Notes: generated by a model from the sequence alone, not told the origin. 64,000 bases of DNA from Saccharomycopsis malanga (GCA_004014935.1 CP025325.1:1240001-1304000); one strand, 5' to 3'; positions 20,870 through 31,711 are shown, numbered from the stretch's first letter. A program made the numbers and translations.

Positions 20870-22073
20870 TGTAATTGTTGAAAAAGAGTAAATCTACTGG
20901 CCAATTCATCTTGTTAGGAATTAACAGGATTACAACGTTTATATAACTTGATAGTATTATCATATGGAAGTGGCCTAGAAACAGGGGAAAGATCCCGAAT
21001 GTGACATGTCTTTAATCATAAACTCTGATTAAACCAGCTTGATGACTCGCCATTTGCAGATCGGTCTCGGACCACCCTCTGGCCAACCGCTGATCCTTAT
21101 TCATGTTAATTAACGACTTTGCTGTTTTCAGTGTTAGTGCGTTGACTTGTGAGGGTTGTTTTCAGAGTCAATCTTGTCTGAGTGATGTCTCAACCCTGTT
21201 CCAAAGATGAATATCTTATATTTATTAATATTTTTCTGATTTTACCATTCTTAATGTTCTCATCAATGTCTGTTTGTTCTGAACCACATTTGTTCTCGTA
21301 AACGCCATCCACATTTGTCCTCATCTATATTGTTCCTATCTATCTTTTATCCTTCTCTTCGCAGTCACAATTTGAAAACATTCATTACAATAACATTATT
21401 TTAGTCGTGTTATGTATCTTTTACAATTAATCAAACTAGATCTAACTAATCATATATTTCCCAATTAGGCTATTCGCAATACTCTACATATACTTGGCTT
21501 CTCTAGTTTATAACACTATATTGGATCTTCGCCTATATTGGTAATAAAAGGAGGCCCTCAAAGGTACGGTGCCGCCAATAGCGTGTGCGATGCCCATCGC
21601 GCCAGTTTAACGCTTTAATTGCCTGAAGGAACTAATATTGTAAGCGGATTAATTAAGAGTCCATGTATAGTTCCACTTCTCATTTTAAGTGGTCTTTCCC
21701 TTGACGCTAAAAGTCGCACGCGCTATTGTTCATCCCCATTGATGAGCATTTGCTAGACATTATTGCGATGAACTATAGCACTATAAAAGAACAAGTCTAA
21801 ATTTTGGGCTATTTTTTCAAGAATCACATTTTTTACTAAAAATCGTGTGCTAGATACCGTTTATTGAAAAACACAAGGAAAAAGCTAACAGTGTTGTTCA
21901 ACATCTATAAATATATTAATATTCTGAACAGATTAATTATTTACAAGGAATTGAATACTAAAACATTCGCTAGGATACAGTAGCTTCATATAAACCTTGT
22001 ACGCTGTAAATTAATGAACCCCAACTATGTAAAAGCAGACATAACAAAGAAAATACAAATTAATCACATTTCT
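20870..22073. other. Intergenic region, no gene seen
   Basis: 1.2 kb between the MSB1-like gene (its promoter side) and the 3' end of the pyrophosphatase gene. It contains a GC-richer island at about 21560-21610 of unknown meaning. No ORF, tRNA-like box pair or SINE segment was found. Confidence 0.5.
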
Positions 22074-24167
22074 TCAATTATCCTTCTCTTTTCCAGAAAG
22101 CGCATCTTCTAGGCCTTCAAACAAACCTTTGACATCTTCTTCTATCTCCTCGAAGACATCTTTGGCTCCTTTTTCAAGATCTTCAGCAAGATCGCCCACA
22201 AACCCAAGCCATGATGGCTGTTTTGTAGGGCTCGGCAGAACGGTTGCTTCTGGAACACTTGTTTCAGGCAATTTTGTTTTAAAGGTGGCCCCTGGAACTG
22301 ATTCTGGGGTAATTGAGGTACCAATGATTTTTTCTGTAGACAAAAGCGAACTTACGGCATTTCCTGTGTCTACATTTTGCTCGCTGTTAATTGTTTTTTC
22401 CTTATGACGGAATAAGATGTCATATGTAGCATCTTCCTTAATGGTGTCCACTTCAAAGCTGACATTAGGATAACTGTATGGATCGGACCAGCCATCTTCG
22501 AGCACCTGTGTCTTGCTGAATATTATGTTTGGATCAGAGCCGTTGTTAGCACTGGGTTTGATCTGCAACGTGTCACAGAGAAGGTTGTATATCTGAGTGT
22601 TTTGGAATGGTTTCACCTTGTTTTTGAAATGTTTACCAAGTCTGCTCGAGAAATATGGTCCTTGGCCAATAAACAATGCTCTCATCAACACCTCGCTGTT
22701 GTTGTAGCCATGTATGCCTTTTAGTTTGTAAGAGCCATCATTTTTAGCCAATTCCTCTCTGGTGGTCACTGCGTATCCAACGTTGGGTACAATCCAAACT
22801 GGAGCAATTCTTTCGTCAAAGGAAGAGTTGGTGTTTCCAAAATTCCATTCAGAAGGCAAGTTTTCTTTCTTGTACACTTTATAATGATCGCCGCTTTTGA
22901 TAGAATTGTACAAGTCGTCTATGGAATACTGCTCGTATGGCCGTAAACCATACAATGGCCAGCCGTCTATATGCTGGATTTTGCTGGTATCTACAATGTC
23001 GTCGAGAATTATAAGTCTATCGTTGGATGTAGGAGACATCCCGTGGTCAGAAACTATGACAAAATTGACAATGTCTGTAAGGTTTCTCTCTTGGATCTCC
23101 ACCACAATACTTTCAATGAAATTGTCAACGTATCTCAACCCGTGCTCTAACTCTTTACCAGCAATCCCATGTTTATGGCCCAATGAATCAATAGTAGGAA
23201 CATACGCCAACATAAGCTCAGGCCGTGTTTCAATATCACGGTCCAACCAGCCTATAATCTTATCCAACTTACGAGAAAGAAGCTCACTTCCATTGTAATT
23301 GTCGACCTCAAGTGGATTTCCTACTTTTAGATCTACTTGGCTGCCAGGCCACATGTGAACTGCTGCAGAAATTCCATGCTCATAGGCTGTCTTCCATATT
23401 GGCTCGCCGCCCCACCATTCTCTGTCCATACTGAGCTCTTTCTTCACGTTGACAAACTGCTTGTCGCTCAACGGGCTGTAAAAAGTGTTCCCCACAATCC
23501 CATGGTACGCTGGATAGAGACCGGTCACAATGGTCCAGTGGTTTGGAAACGTCGAGGATGGAAACGAAGGCACCATGTATGGAGGACCGTACGACCGTCC
23601 ATACAAACCATGGAGGAACGGCGTCAACTTGGCAGAAATGTATTGTGGGTGAAATCCATCCAAAGAAATCATCATTGTTGTAGGATAGAACTGATGTGTT
23701 CCATTGCTCATCATGGGTTTTTTCAGACTCGTAATACGAGTTACCAATTGTCCCTGTTTGTAATTCGAAATACCAACCGAACAAGTCACTAGCAATACGA
23801 CAAACGCTAGTACCGACCCTATAAACACCAGAGTCTTCATAACACTTCCTTCTACCAACGTAGGATCATGTAATGGGTCTCTTTTCCCTCCTCTGTCTTG
23901 GTATTTTTTATTACTGCCATCATAATCCTCAAGCTCTATTTCTTCTCGTCCAGCAAAAAGGTCACCCGATAGCCTCTTGTATGGTTTGCTCTTCTTCTCA
24001 AACATATTCTTCACTCTCCCTATGACTTTCCCTAAAACCGTCTGCTCGTCTTGAACGTAATCTTCATAAAACACGTCTCCGCCATCATCGGTTTGCTCAA
24101 ACGCTATAATATCATCATCACGGTCATCTAAATCAGTAACTGGCACATCAGCATTATAGCCACTCAT
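22074..24167 (-). CDS. Type II membrane nucleotide pyrophosphatase/phosphodiesterase
   Basis: 697 aa, similar to S. cerevisiae Npp1/Npp2 (ENPP family), which hydrolyse extracellular nucleotides and help scavenge phosphate. An acidic cytosolic tail (1-109) is followed by one membrane segment (about 110-132, TLVFIGSVLAFVVLLVTCSV). The alkaline-phosphatase-like domain has D170 in MMISLDGFHPQYI and the nucleophile T206 in SFPSSTFPNHWTIVTGLYP. Metal-site motifs are YVPTIDSLGHKHG, VIVSDHGM and KGIHGYNN. Several N-glycosylation sites (NGS, NSS, NGT) lie in the lumenal part. The C-terminus is a Glu/Asp-rich helix ending in LSGKEKDN, unusual for the family but variable among yeasts. Paralogue identity (1 or 2) is not assigned. 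Confidence 0.92.
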   Translation of the reverse strand: MSGYNADVPVTDLDDRDDDIIAFEQTDDGGDVFYEDYVQDEQTVLGKVIGRVKNMFEKKSKPYKRLSGDLFAGREEIELEDYDGSNKKYQDRGGKRDPLHDPTLVEGSVMKTLVFIGSVLAFVVLLVTCSVGISNYKQGQLVTRITSLKKPMMSNGTHQFYPTTMMISLDGFHPQYISAKLTPFLHGLYGRSYGPPYMVPSFPSSTFPNHWTIVTGLYPAYHGIVGNTFYSPLSDKQFVNVKKELSMDREWWGGEPIWKTAYEHGISAAVHMWPGSQVDLKVGNPLEVDNYNGSELLSRKLDKIIGWLDRDIETRPELMLAYVPTIDSLGHKHGIAGKELEHGLRYVDNFIESIVVEIQERNLTDIVNFVIVSDHGMSPTSNDRLIILDDIVDTSKIQHIDGWPLYGLRPYEQYSIDDLYNSIKSGDHYKVYKKENLPSEWNFGNTNSSFDERIAPVWIVPNVGYAVTTREELAKNDGSYKLKGIHGYNNSEVLMRALFIGQGPYFSSRLGKHFKNKVKPFQNTQIYNLLCDTLQIKPSANNGSDPNIIFSKTQVLEDGWSDPYSYPNVSFEVDTIKEDATYDILFRHKEKTINSEQNVDTGNAVSSLLSTEKIIGTSITPESVPGATFKTKLPETSVPEATVLPSPTKQPSWLGFVGDLAEDLEKGAKDVFEEIEEDVKGLFEGLEDALSGKEKDN

Positions 24168-24298
24168 ATTTTAACAGCCACTCACAGATTATCGAAAAAA
24201 AATTATAAAGCTAGTATCTCTTCACTAACACTTGATTTTCCAAAACGGTTAACGTATGAAAAATAAAAAGAACACACTATCAAAAGTGTAAAAAAAAG

Positions 24299-24384
24299 TG
24301 CTCTCGGCGAGGTTCGAACTCGCGATCTTCAGATTTCTCGATCTCGTATGAGACTGACGCCTTAGCCAACTGGGCCACGAGAAC
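24299..24384 (-). tRNA. tRNA-Met (CAT), elongator, with 12-nt intron
   Basis: Minus strand. Acceptor arms GTTCTCG and CGAGAGC pair, with discriminator A at 24299. The D arm has GGCCCAGTTGGCTAAGGC and the T arm has the B box GAGTTCGAACCTC. The anticodon loop reads CTCATA, followed by a 12-nt intron (CGAGATCGAGAA) one base after the anticodon. Splicing restores CTCATAATCTGAAG, the typical elongator-Met loop and stem. S. cerevisiae tRNA-Met lacks an intron; introns here are known in other yeasts. An oligo(dT) terminator follows on the minus strand (A7 at 24291-24297 on +). Confidence 0.93.
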
Positions 24385-24548
24385 AGCACTTGTTTAAAAA
24401 AGTTTTTCAAAGGTCAAACCACATAAATGAAAACCCCCTTATATGAAATTTAAATGATCGTAGTGAGTATGTTTATTGGTTTATTTTTTTATTTAAAAAG
24501 CAATACAAGGTTTCAAGCCCATTACACATGATTTGTTTAATTCTTCAA

Positions 24549-24602
24549 TAGTAGTAATAATAATAATAAAATCTTAGATTTCGAACTCAGTACATTTATC
24601 CA
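24549..24602 (-). mobile_element. SINE copy F, 3'-end fragment
   Basis: (AAT)n tail at about 24549-24570, then ATTTCGAACTCAGTACAT on the + strand. This is the reverse complement of the family 3' end (ATGTACTGGGCTCGAAAT) with two changes. The rest of the element is absent. It lies 165 bp from the tRNA-Met gene. Confidence 0.65.
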
Positions 24603-24780
24603 ATATTGAATTTCTTTATTCGACCAATCTTATTCTCTTATTATATAAAAAATCTTTACAATATATTCTACAATTTTCCTATAAATAAATCACTTTTGAG
24701 TCGTATAAAATCCATTTGAATTTGATGGTAACAGAAGTATCTCAACTATCATCGTTATTGATCTATGTACATGTAAAGCT

Positions 24781-25791
24781 TTAAGAGCGGAAATAAGTGG
24801 CATTCAACTTTTTGTCAAGGTGCTGTTTTGAGGTCAAAACCTCACCCTTGACGTTATTGGCGCCTCTTCCCTTAACAGCCTTGACAATCTCACTTGGAAT
24901 AGGTTCTAATAAGGTATTATCTTCTGGATGAGAGAAGAATACAATGGAGTATCTGTCTTTTCCTTCACGAATACTTTGTTCTGGAAACTTCACTCTGTGG
25001 ATAGTGGATTTCAAGATTCCTGCAGTCCAATAGGAGAGCTGGTCGCCAATATTGACCACTACAGGAGGAGCAGAACCTTGGTATTTGCTGGCTATATATG
25101 GCACTTTTTGCCATTGTTTTTCAGTGCCAGAATATATTTCCAAGCCTTCTTGGTTTTCGAATTGAAACAACATGGTGACAGTTCCATAGTCTGTGTGTGC
25201 ACCTGCTCTAATCTGTTCAGTGGCATCATAGGACTTTTGAGATGGATATTTGAGGAATCTTAATATAGAGCCGTTTTTCTCATCAGGTCTGTTTCTATTG
25301 GCAAACCAGTTTTCTCCCCCGGCATTTTCTTCAATCTTCAAACCAATTGAAAGATTTCTCAAGACCTCAAGAATCAACTTGTAAATCTTTTTGTTAGTAT
25401 TTTCAATGATCTCCTGGTTCTTTTTCTCTTTAAAAAGCCGAGGCAATTCTTGATGTGGTGCACCATTACTGAATGTGATGTCTCCAAAGTTGAAAGCTTC
25501 CTTAGGATCTCCTCTTTTAGAGTCTTCCTTGGAAAGATCCAACTTTTCCGATAATAAGGAAGAATATCCCTTATTGGTTTCGTCAATGTTGTACTTTATT
25601 TTTTCCTCGGTAGGAAGTTCAAAAAACTTCTTTGAAAGCCCAAGGAGATTATCAATCTCTTCTTTAGAAAAGTCATGTCCATCAATAAACAAGAAGCCTT
25701 GATTTCTAGCAGCATCAAGTAAATCCTCAACAATTTGCGACTTGTCTGGATTCTTGAGATCAATCACCTTTAAAGGATTTTCGCTAGTCAT
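24781..25791 (-). CDS. 2-oxoglutarate/Fe(II) oxygenase, isopenicillin-N-synthase-like
   Basis: 336 aa. The N-terminal DIOX_N-like region (VIDLKNPDK, DAARNQGFLFIDGHDFSKEE) precedes the 2OG-Fe(II) oxygenase fold. The iron triad is H199 and D201 (AGAHTDYGTVTMLFQ) and H265 (KSTIHRVKFP). R280 in RYSIVFFSHPE is the 2-oxoglutarate ligand. VVVNIGDQLSYWTAG is the typical strand before the distal His. Fungal members act on diverse small molecules and the substrate cannot be inferred here. All key residues are present, so it should be active. No membrane segment or targeting signal is seen. Confidence 0.93.
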   Translation of the reverse strand: MTSENPLKVIDLKNPDKSQIVEDLLDAARNQGFLFIDGHDFSKEEIDNLLGLSKKFFELPTEEKIKYNIDETNKGYSSLLSEKLDLSKEDSKRGDPKEAFNFGDITFSNGAPHQELPRLFKEKKNQEIIENTNKKIYKLILEVLRNLSIGLKIEENAGGENWFANRNRPDEKNGSILRFLKYPSQKSYDATEQIRAGAHTDYGTVTMLFQFENQEGLEIYSGTEKQWQKVPYIASKYQGSAPPVVVNIGDQLSYWTAGILKSTIHRVKFPEQSIREGKDRYSIVFFSHPEDNTLLEPIPSEIVKAVKGRGANNVKGEVLTSKQHLDKKLNATYFRS

Positions 25792-26434
25792 TGCACTTGT
25801 TTAGAAGCTGTGAAATTGATAACTAAGAAAAACTATCAATGATTTAACAATTTATGAAATTGATGATATTTATGAAATTTTTTTTTCTCCTTGATGACTC
25901 CACCTTAATCTTATCGCCTCGGAAATTGAAGAGCGCATTTTATGCATCATCATGTATCGTGATGTGCCATCACTTATATGTATCCATTTGGTGGGGGATT
26001 CCTTTATTATCCTATTTTGGTGGAGAGGTATACTCAGAGTTTACCTTTGTATTATTAAGATAAATTGTATTTGATTTATTATTAATGAATGCTGTAGTAT
26101 TTTGTATCTGGAACGGTGTGTTTGAAAGTATAGCTATTTGTAGAAGAGCTCATAATCTGTGATAGTTTGATTGGGTAGATCACTTGTTTTTACCAAAGAA
26201 ATTGAATATATAAATAAAACTTTTGCTTAAACATTCGTAAAAAATTTACAAAATAAATTTCATAATGGTGCACCATATAGTCAGTTTTACCCTGATAATA
26301 TAAATGCTGGATATTACAATAAAAAACAAATGCCAATACTCAAAAAAAAAAACACAAACATTGACCATTTCAAAACTTTATATGAATCGTTCTGAATTAA
26401 TAGTCCTTAACTACCTAAAAACCATTAACAACCC
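25792..26434. other. Intergenic region, no gene seen
   Basis: AT-rich DNA between the oxygenase promoter and the 3' end of the mannosyltransferase gene, with A-rich runs near 26340. I see no RNA gene, repeat-family member or credible ORF. Confidence 0.5.
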
Positions 26435-28690
26435 TCATGTTTTTCCATTCCAAATCTGCCCAATTACCTCGTAAAATTTCTGTGTGTCAGAGTCGTATTC
26501 TATCAAAAGGCCTCTGTCGCTGGGGTTTTCAGAGGCGCCAAGAATATCGTAGGCACACCACATGTAACCAGCGCAAAGGTTTGTCTTATACCAACCAAAT
26601 GCTGGTTCGTCAGCAGAATTTTTCAACATATAATTTGTTATTGGTGGGACTATGACAGCATTAATTCGAGTAAAATCCTCGTAGTGTTTCTTGAGGACTT
26701 TTTTATTGTGTTTTCTAGTTCGTTTGAATCGTTCATTATACACGTCAACATTCCAGGTACCTTTTTTGCAATTTTGAAACCCAGAATTTATCCATAGTAA
26801 TGTTCTATTATCTTTATCCCAGATATGTCCTGGATGAGCTGAGCATACTTCGTTGGAGATCTTTCCTTCGACTCTATGGACTTGTCCGGCCGCACCAGCT
26901 TGATTTATATTGAAATGATAGTTTTCATTTCCTGCCAACGACTGGCCAAGCCAAAAGAACTCCTTATCTCCCCAAACCTTGTCAGCAGAGACAACGCCCC
27001 ACAAGTTGATCTCCAAGCTCATCAAGACACCCGTGAAATGGGTTGAGCGTTTCATTAACACCAAGCCGGCTTCCATATAATGTCTTCGTTCATCGCCCAA
27101 ATACCTGTTTTTCAAAGTGAAGTTTGTAGACTGCGGAATACCAAAAAATTTCTCGTCAATGTATTTTGGCATGACCTTTTTCCATAGATTGGCATCGTAG
27201 GTCCATAAAAGGTCGTCCAAATCCCTGTCTTTGAAAAACAAAGCGCCATGTTCTTGGTACTTGTCTAATCTGAACAACTCTCGAGTCGGAATTAAAGGTA
27301 TGGTATCGGTATCCATCAACATGATCTCATCAAACGAGTTGAAAAAGTATGCTAGGAGTTTGCTGGAATAGCCTTCGAAATACTCAACGTAATCCTGCTC
27401 GATTGCGTTTTTCACATTCACAAACCACAACTCCTGAGACGGAAACCCATGGTTTATATAGTCTTTATAGTTGTACTGGGAAAAGTCGGGATCGTTGTTC
27501 ATTATTTCTTCAAGTGATTTGTCTCTTGCGTACTTTAACAACAACCTTTGGTTTTTATCGGAAAGATCACCACTATGTACTAATTGTATGGGAAACTCGT
27601 TTCCAGTTATCCGTAACACCTTGAGCAACTTGACAACTTCTTGAGCATATGAATCGCTTACAGATAATACTATTCCCTTGCCGTTTATAGAGCTGTAGAA
27701 GCTGGAAATGAAACAGTTTGGATTGCTGAAACTGCTGGTATCTACGGTTTCTAGAAGCTTATGTTCACGGTTGTCGTTCTCCATGACGTTGGATATTATC
27801 GGAACGGCGTGATATGTCTGGCCTGTCCATCTTTTATAAACCGGATATTGAGACGACAAAAACGGAAACAACTTTCGTTCGGTATATGGACATAATTCGG
27901 AGCTTAAGGAGGCTATCTGACGTGGTTTTCTGCCGTCATCTTTCTTATAGGAATCGTGGAAAAAGCATTTGCCAAAGATCCTTAGGTTGGAAGCTCTGTT
28001 GACTTTATCCATTTCAATCTCCAAGTTTTGCATATTTGCCATGCTATGTGATTTTTCAAACTCCAGAAGCAGTTCGGCGGTGACTTTTCCTTCGAATTTT
28101 GGCAACAACTTCTGGATTTCAGATTCGTCGAGTTTTATACCCTTTTTCTTATTCTGATCCACAATATCCTTTCTGGCCTTATCGAGAAACGCTTTTTTCA
28201 TTTCGTCGAGCTTCTCCTGCCTACGGGTGTCGATATACGTGTCTTTATCAAAAGCCTCTGGGTCATAGAGATCATCGGCGTGGATATCCCAGTGCGGGTT
28301 TTCTATGGAATGTAGATAGTAGAAGAACAAATCGCATTTGTCACCCAACAGTACTGTGCTACTTAATAAAATGTCAAGGTTTTCCTTCATATACAACAAT
28401 AACGTATCGGACGTGGTGTTGGTGTTTTTGATCTCGTTGGCTAGAGCCTTCTTTTCATCGTCAAAATCGAACACGGCCTTTCCTCTGATATTACTCACAT
28501 CATACAGTTTGATGACTTTAGCTACATTCAGGGGATTCACCCTCTTCACCATAGGCACCTGATAACTGTAGGAACTGTAGTAGATAAGCTGAATAAGCAC
28601 CAATAAACATATGACCTTGACAGCAGACACATGTCTGGTGCGTCGCCACAGCCGCAATATCCGTTCTATCAACACCAATATCCTTCTCAT
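26435..28690 (-). CDS. Golgi alpha-1,3-mannosyltransferase, MNN1 family
   Basis: 751 aa type II membrane protein: a short basic cytosolic tail (LRLWRRTRH), one signal anchor at about residues 23-43 (AVKVICLLVLIQLIYYSSYS), a charged stem, then a catalytic domain. The catalytic region carries GIVLSVSDSYAQEVVKLLKV, LRITGNEFPIQLVHSGDLS, the DXD block EIMLMDTDTIPLIP, GALFFKDRDL, HYMEAGLVLMKRS and KVWGDKEFFWLGQS. These are the conserved blocks of Mnn1/Mnt2/Mnt3 proteins, which cap N- and O-linked mannan with alpha-1,3-mannose from GDP-mannose. The ATG at 28690 places the anchor correctly. The family is multigene in most yeasts, so orthology to a named member is not claimed. It is divergent from SMM1 with a 174-bp spacer. 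Confidence 0.93.
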   Translation of the reverse strand: MRRILVLIERILRLWRRTRHVSAVKVICLLVLIQLIYYSSYSYQVPMVKRVNPLNVAKVIKLYDVSNIRGKAVFDFDDEKKALANEIKNTNTTSDTLLLYMKENLDILLSSTVLLGDKCDLFFYYLHSIENPHWDIHADDLYDPEAFDKDTYIDTRRQEKLDEMKKAFLDKARKDIVDQNKKKGIKLDESEIQKLLPKFEGKVTAELLLEFEKSHSMANMQNLEIEMDKVNRASNLRIFGKCFFHDSYKKDDGRKPRQIASLSSELCPYTERKLFPFLSSQYPVYKRWTGQTYHAVPIISNVMENDNREHKLLETVDTSSFSNPNCFISSFYSSINGKGIVLSVSDSYAQEVVKLLKVLRITGNEFPIQLVHSGDLSDKNQRLLLKYARDKSLEEIMNNDPDFSQYNYKDYINHGFPSQELWFVNVKNAIEQDYVEYFEGYSSKLLAYFFNSFDEIMLMDTDTIPLIPTRELFRLDKYQEHGALFFKDRDLDDLLWTYDANLWKKVMPKYIDEKFFGIPQSTNFTLKNRYLGDERRHYMEAGLVLMKRSTHFTGVLMSLEINLWGVVSADKVWGDKEFFWLGQSLAGNENYHFNINQAGAAGQVHRVEGKISNEVCSAHPGHIWDKDNRTLLWINSGFQNCKKGTWNVDVYNERFKRTRKHNKKVLKKHYEDFTRINAVIVPPITNYMLKNSADEPAFGWYKTNLCAGYMWCAYDILGASENPSDRGLLIEYDSDTQKFYEVIGQIWNGKT

Positions 28691-28864
28691 GCTGCCCAGT
28701 GTCGTTTATCTCCACTTCTAAACACTCCTTCCTCATATAGCATAATGAGAAATGTACGGACCCGGCAATATGGCGTATGAAAAATATTTTTTTTCCTGTT
28801 ATTTCTTTTCACAAAACAATATATAGATCAGATCAGATCAGAGTCTGGCATCGTAACAAGTAGT

Positions 28865-30046
28865 ATGGCCAGTATAGTAAAAATGGGTGTTAATTATACA
28901 GGAAAGTTTGTTTTGGCACCAATGGTGCGGATTGGAGAGCTTCCAACAAGACTAGTTGCTCTCAAATATGGGGCCGATTTGGTGTGGGGGCCCGAGATTA
29001 TAGATAAAAAGATAATAACGTTTCAACGAGTGGAAAATAAGGACCTCAACACCATCGACTTCATTTCCACTAAGGAGAACCACAACATCAACAAGAAAAA
29101 AACAGAATCCAATGGTCCCATAGTGTCTTTTAGAACTCACAGACCCTCGGAGCATGGAAAACTCATCTTTCAAATGGGTACAGCCAATGCAGATCTAGCA
29201 GTACAGGCTGCCAACATTATTATCGATGACGTAGATGGTATTGATATCAACGCAGGTTGTCCAAAACACTTCTCTATTCATGCCGGGATGGGTGCCGCTT
29301 TATTGTCCACCCCGGACTTATTGTGTGACATCTTGACCAGATTGGTTAATGAGGTGGGCATACCGAAAAACAAACCTATCAGCGTAAAAATCAGATTGTT
29401 GGAAAACAAGGAAAAGACCCTAGAGCTTGTCGACAGATTGCTCAAAACTGGTATTTCTAATCTCAGTCTCCACTGCCGCACCAGAGAAATGAGAAATAGG
29501 CAAAACCCAATCAGAGACTATTTGTCCTTCATAATACCCAAGTGTAGAGAGAAAAACGTCAGTTTCATCATAAACGGCGGCATTACCTGCCGTAAAGAAT
29601 ATTTAGAACTTCAAAAACAATACGGAGACGACATAGGTGCAATGGTTGCCGAGGCTGCTGAGGCAAACCCTTCTGTCTTTGCTGAATCACCTGCACATTG
29701 GGCTGTAGTGGCAAAAGACTTGGTGTATTTTGCTGACAGATTCCAGAACCATGTTGGTAACACCAAATATTGTCTTGGAAGAATCGTTCCTGGAAAAGCA
29801 AAGGTATATCAGAAACTCTCCCAATCAAAGACACAAGCACAGTTGAATGCTGTTATGGAAAATTTGGCTGAAGATGGCTTACTACAGAATAGTAAAAGTA
29901 CTAAAGAGCAATGTGACATTACAATAAATGTTAAAAGTCAAAAAAGAAGTTTGGAAAACGATGTTCCAAAAGCGTCCTCCGATGATAATTCCAGTAAGAA
30001 GATCAAGTTGAATGTCGACTCAAATACCGTCAGTCAAACAGTATAA
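28865..30046 (+). CDS. SMM1: tRNA-dihydrouridine synthase 2 (DUS2)
   Basis: 393 aa. An FMN-dependent TIM barrel: FVLAPMVRIGELPTRLVALK, YGADLVWGPEIIDK, GIDINAGCPKHFSIHAGMGA with the catalytic Cys at 132, SVKIRLL, ISNLSLHCRTREMRN and SFIINGGITCR. The Pro-Lys-His-Phe after the Cys is the DUS2 signature, as opposed to the DUS1/3/4 types. Family function: reduction of uridine 20 in cytosolic tRNA. The C-terminal 60 residues are charged and end with SSKKIKLN, which may be a weak nuclear signal. No intron. The start follows the usual purine-rich leader; a second ATG at codon 7 is possible. Confidence 0.94.
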   Translation: MASIVKMGVNYTGKFVLAPMVRIGELPTRLVALKYGADLVWGPEIIDKKIITFQRVENKDLNTIDFISTKENHNINKKKTESNGPIVSFRTHRPSEHGKLIFQMGTANADLAVQAANIIIDDVDGIDINAGCPKHFSIHAGMGAALLSTPDLLCDILTRLVNEVGIPKNKPISVKIRLLENKEKTLELVDRLLKTGISNLSLHCRTREMRNRQNPIRDYLSFIIPKCREKNVSFIINGGITCRKEYLELQKQYGDDIGAMVAEAAEANPSVFAESPAHWAVVAKDLVYFADRFQNHVGNTKYCLGRIVPGKAKVYQKLSQSKTQAQLNAVMENLAEDGLLQNSKSTKEQCDITINVKSQKRSLENDVPKASSDDNSSKKIKLNVDSNTVSQTV

Positions 30047-30264
30047 TTATTCTTATTTAGCAATAAAGAACTTCCCTTCTATATAGTTCTAAATGTCCAA
30101 AAATACCCAGTAATCTATACATCAATTTTTTTAAAAAACTTACGTAAAAGTTGTCAAACCACGCCTGGTCGAAAGTAGTTCCATCCTTGAGAATCATTCA
30201 TCAAAAACCTTGAATAGTACTAAAAAAATGCACTTTCCAGTAAATAAAAAGTGCAAAAAAAAGA

Positions 30265-30338
30265 TGATTTCGCCCAGGATCGAACTGGGGACGTTCTGCG
30301 TGTTAAGCAGATGCCATAACCAACTAGACCACGAAACC
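30265..30338 (-). tRNA. tRNA-Val (AAC)
   Basis: Minus strand, 74 nt: GGTTTCG/CGAAATC acceptor stem, D arm GTGGTCTAGTTGGTTATGGC, anticodon arm TCTGCTTAACACGCAGA with AAC, T arm CCCCAGTTCGATCCTGGGC, discriminator A. No intron. An A-rich run on + (T-rich on the transcript) provides the terminator. It is identical to the copy at 31252-31325. Confidence 0.96.
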
Positions 30339-30383
30339 ATTTCTGACAAAAAAATTTCTTTTGCAAGGTATTTACATTGTCCT

Positions 30384-30545
30384 AAATAGTATATTTCAAG
30401 CCTAGTACACATCAGTTTCGTATATACGTGCTATGTCTAAGGGAACTTGGTAAAACCCAGTGGGGAAACCCCAAGTATGTCCCGGTCATTGTAAACTTCT
30501 CGCTGGCTTTTCGGAACACCCGATGGGCTGGAAAGTGAGCACTAG
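30384..30545 (-). mobile_element. tRNA-derived SINE copy G, 5'-truncated
   Basis: Only the 3' half is present. On + it reads ATATTTCAAGCCTAGTACAC through TATACGTGCTATGTCTAAGG and CCCAGTGGGGAAACCCC to GAAAGTGAGCACTAGA. It carries the GAACACCCGATGGG variant also found in copy L. It begins 46 bp from the tRNA-Val gene. Confidence 0.8.
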
Positions 30546-31251
30546 ATAACACCATTTGATAAACCAAAATGCACTCAAAATATGCTAGGTAATATAGATA
30601 AGTTTAATCAGCTGAGGAAGGCAAAAATTTTGTACTTCGAATTTGCTTTATTTTTGTTTTGACGTTGAAAACAGGCCACTGGAAATTAACACAAGATAAT
30701 CTGGACCCAACTTGGTGATACGGGGCTAACTAACATTTCTAGTAGTATTGAAAATAATACTTATCGAATTAAATATATCACTTCGGTATACCTTTCACCA
30801 AATCTCCCTCAAATATTCATTTTCGCCGCTAATATTTTCTGGAGTGTAGATAAATTTGTTATTTTTAGTACAGACTACTGATTTTATAGCATGTTTCACC
30901 CGTATACTATCTCAGGAAGCATAATTTTACATTCTTACTGTGTACTTTTTTAGCAGCTGCAAAAGATTCTACCTTTTCTATATGTGTGATACAGAAAATG
31001 ACATCTAAAGCGAACCATGTTTATTGAAGTCTCGTAAGACATATTGGCAAAAAGGTTTAAAATATCTAGCAAGGAAACCATATATAATGACTCATAACTC
31101 AATGTTACATGACGATATATGATATGATGCCATTCTTTTCTTGTCTTTACCTGTATTTTAGTTTACATTTTTAAAATCACCGTAATCAGAAGTATGCAAA
31201 AAAAGGAAATTGGATATAAGCCAAATCTACAATGAGAGAACAAAAAAAATA
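30546..31251. other. Spacer between two tRNA-Val genes, no gene seen
   Basis: AT-rich sequence without a recognisable ORF or repeat match. The flanks of the two tRNA-Val copies outside the tRNA are not similar, so this was not a simple tandem duplication of a larger unit. Confidence 0.5.
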
Positions 31252-31325
31252 TGATTTCGCCCAGGATCGAACTGGGGACGTTCTGCGTGTTAAGCAGATG
31301 CCATAACCAACTAGACCACGAAACC
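31252..31325 (-). tRNA. tRNA-Val (AAC), second copy
   Basis: Same 74-nt sequence as the first copy, base for base as far as I can compare, with anticodon AAC and no intron. It lies about 390 bp upstream of TIM23. Confidence 0.96.
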
Positions 31326-31711
31326 ACTTTTGGTTAAAAAAGAACATTTACTTAGAAACTCAAAAGTTTAATAGCTATATCATGTGATCGGGGAAAATAA
31401 TTTTTATAGAAAAATTTGAATTTCGGCCAAATAAACGTGACTAAGAGTAAGTGAACAAATTTTTTTTCTTTGGGTGAAAAGTTTTTGACGAAAGTTGCAA
31501 AATAATGCCAAGTTATATAAGGAGGCAACGGATAATTTTAAATCACGATTGAGCGAAAGTTGTGTATTTAGGTTAAAACTGTGTGACTCAGTTGTAATAG
31601 GAACAGCGGAGTATTGTTGAAGCCAGGAATCGAAGGAATAGTGTGAATATATAAGCAAACAAGCGATATATTATCATAAGATATAAGTAGATTATATAGC
31701 ACAAAAATAAG

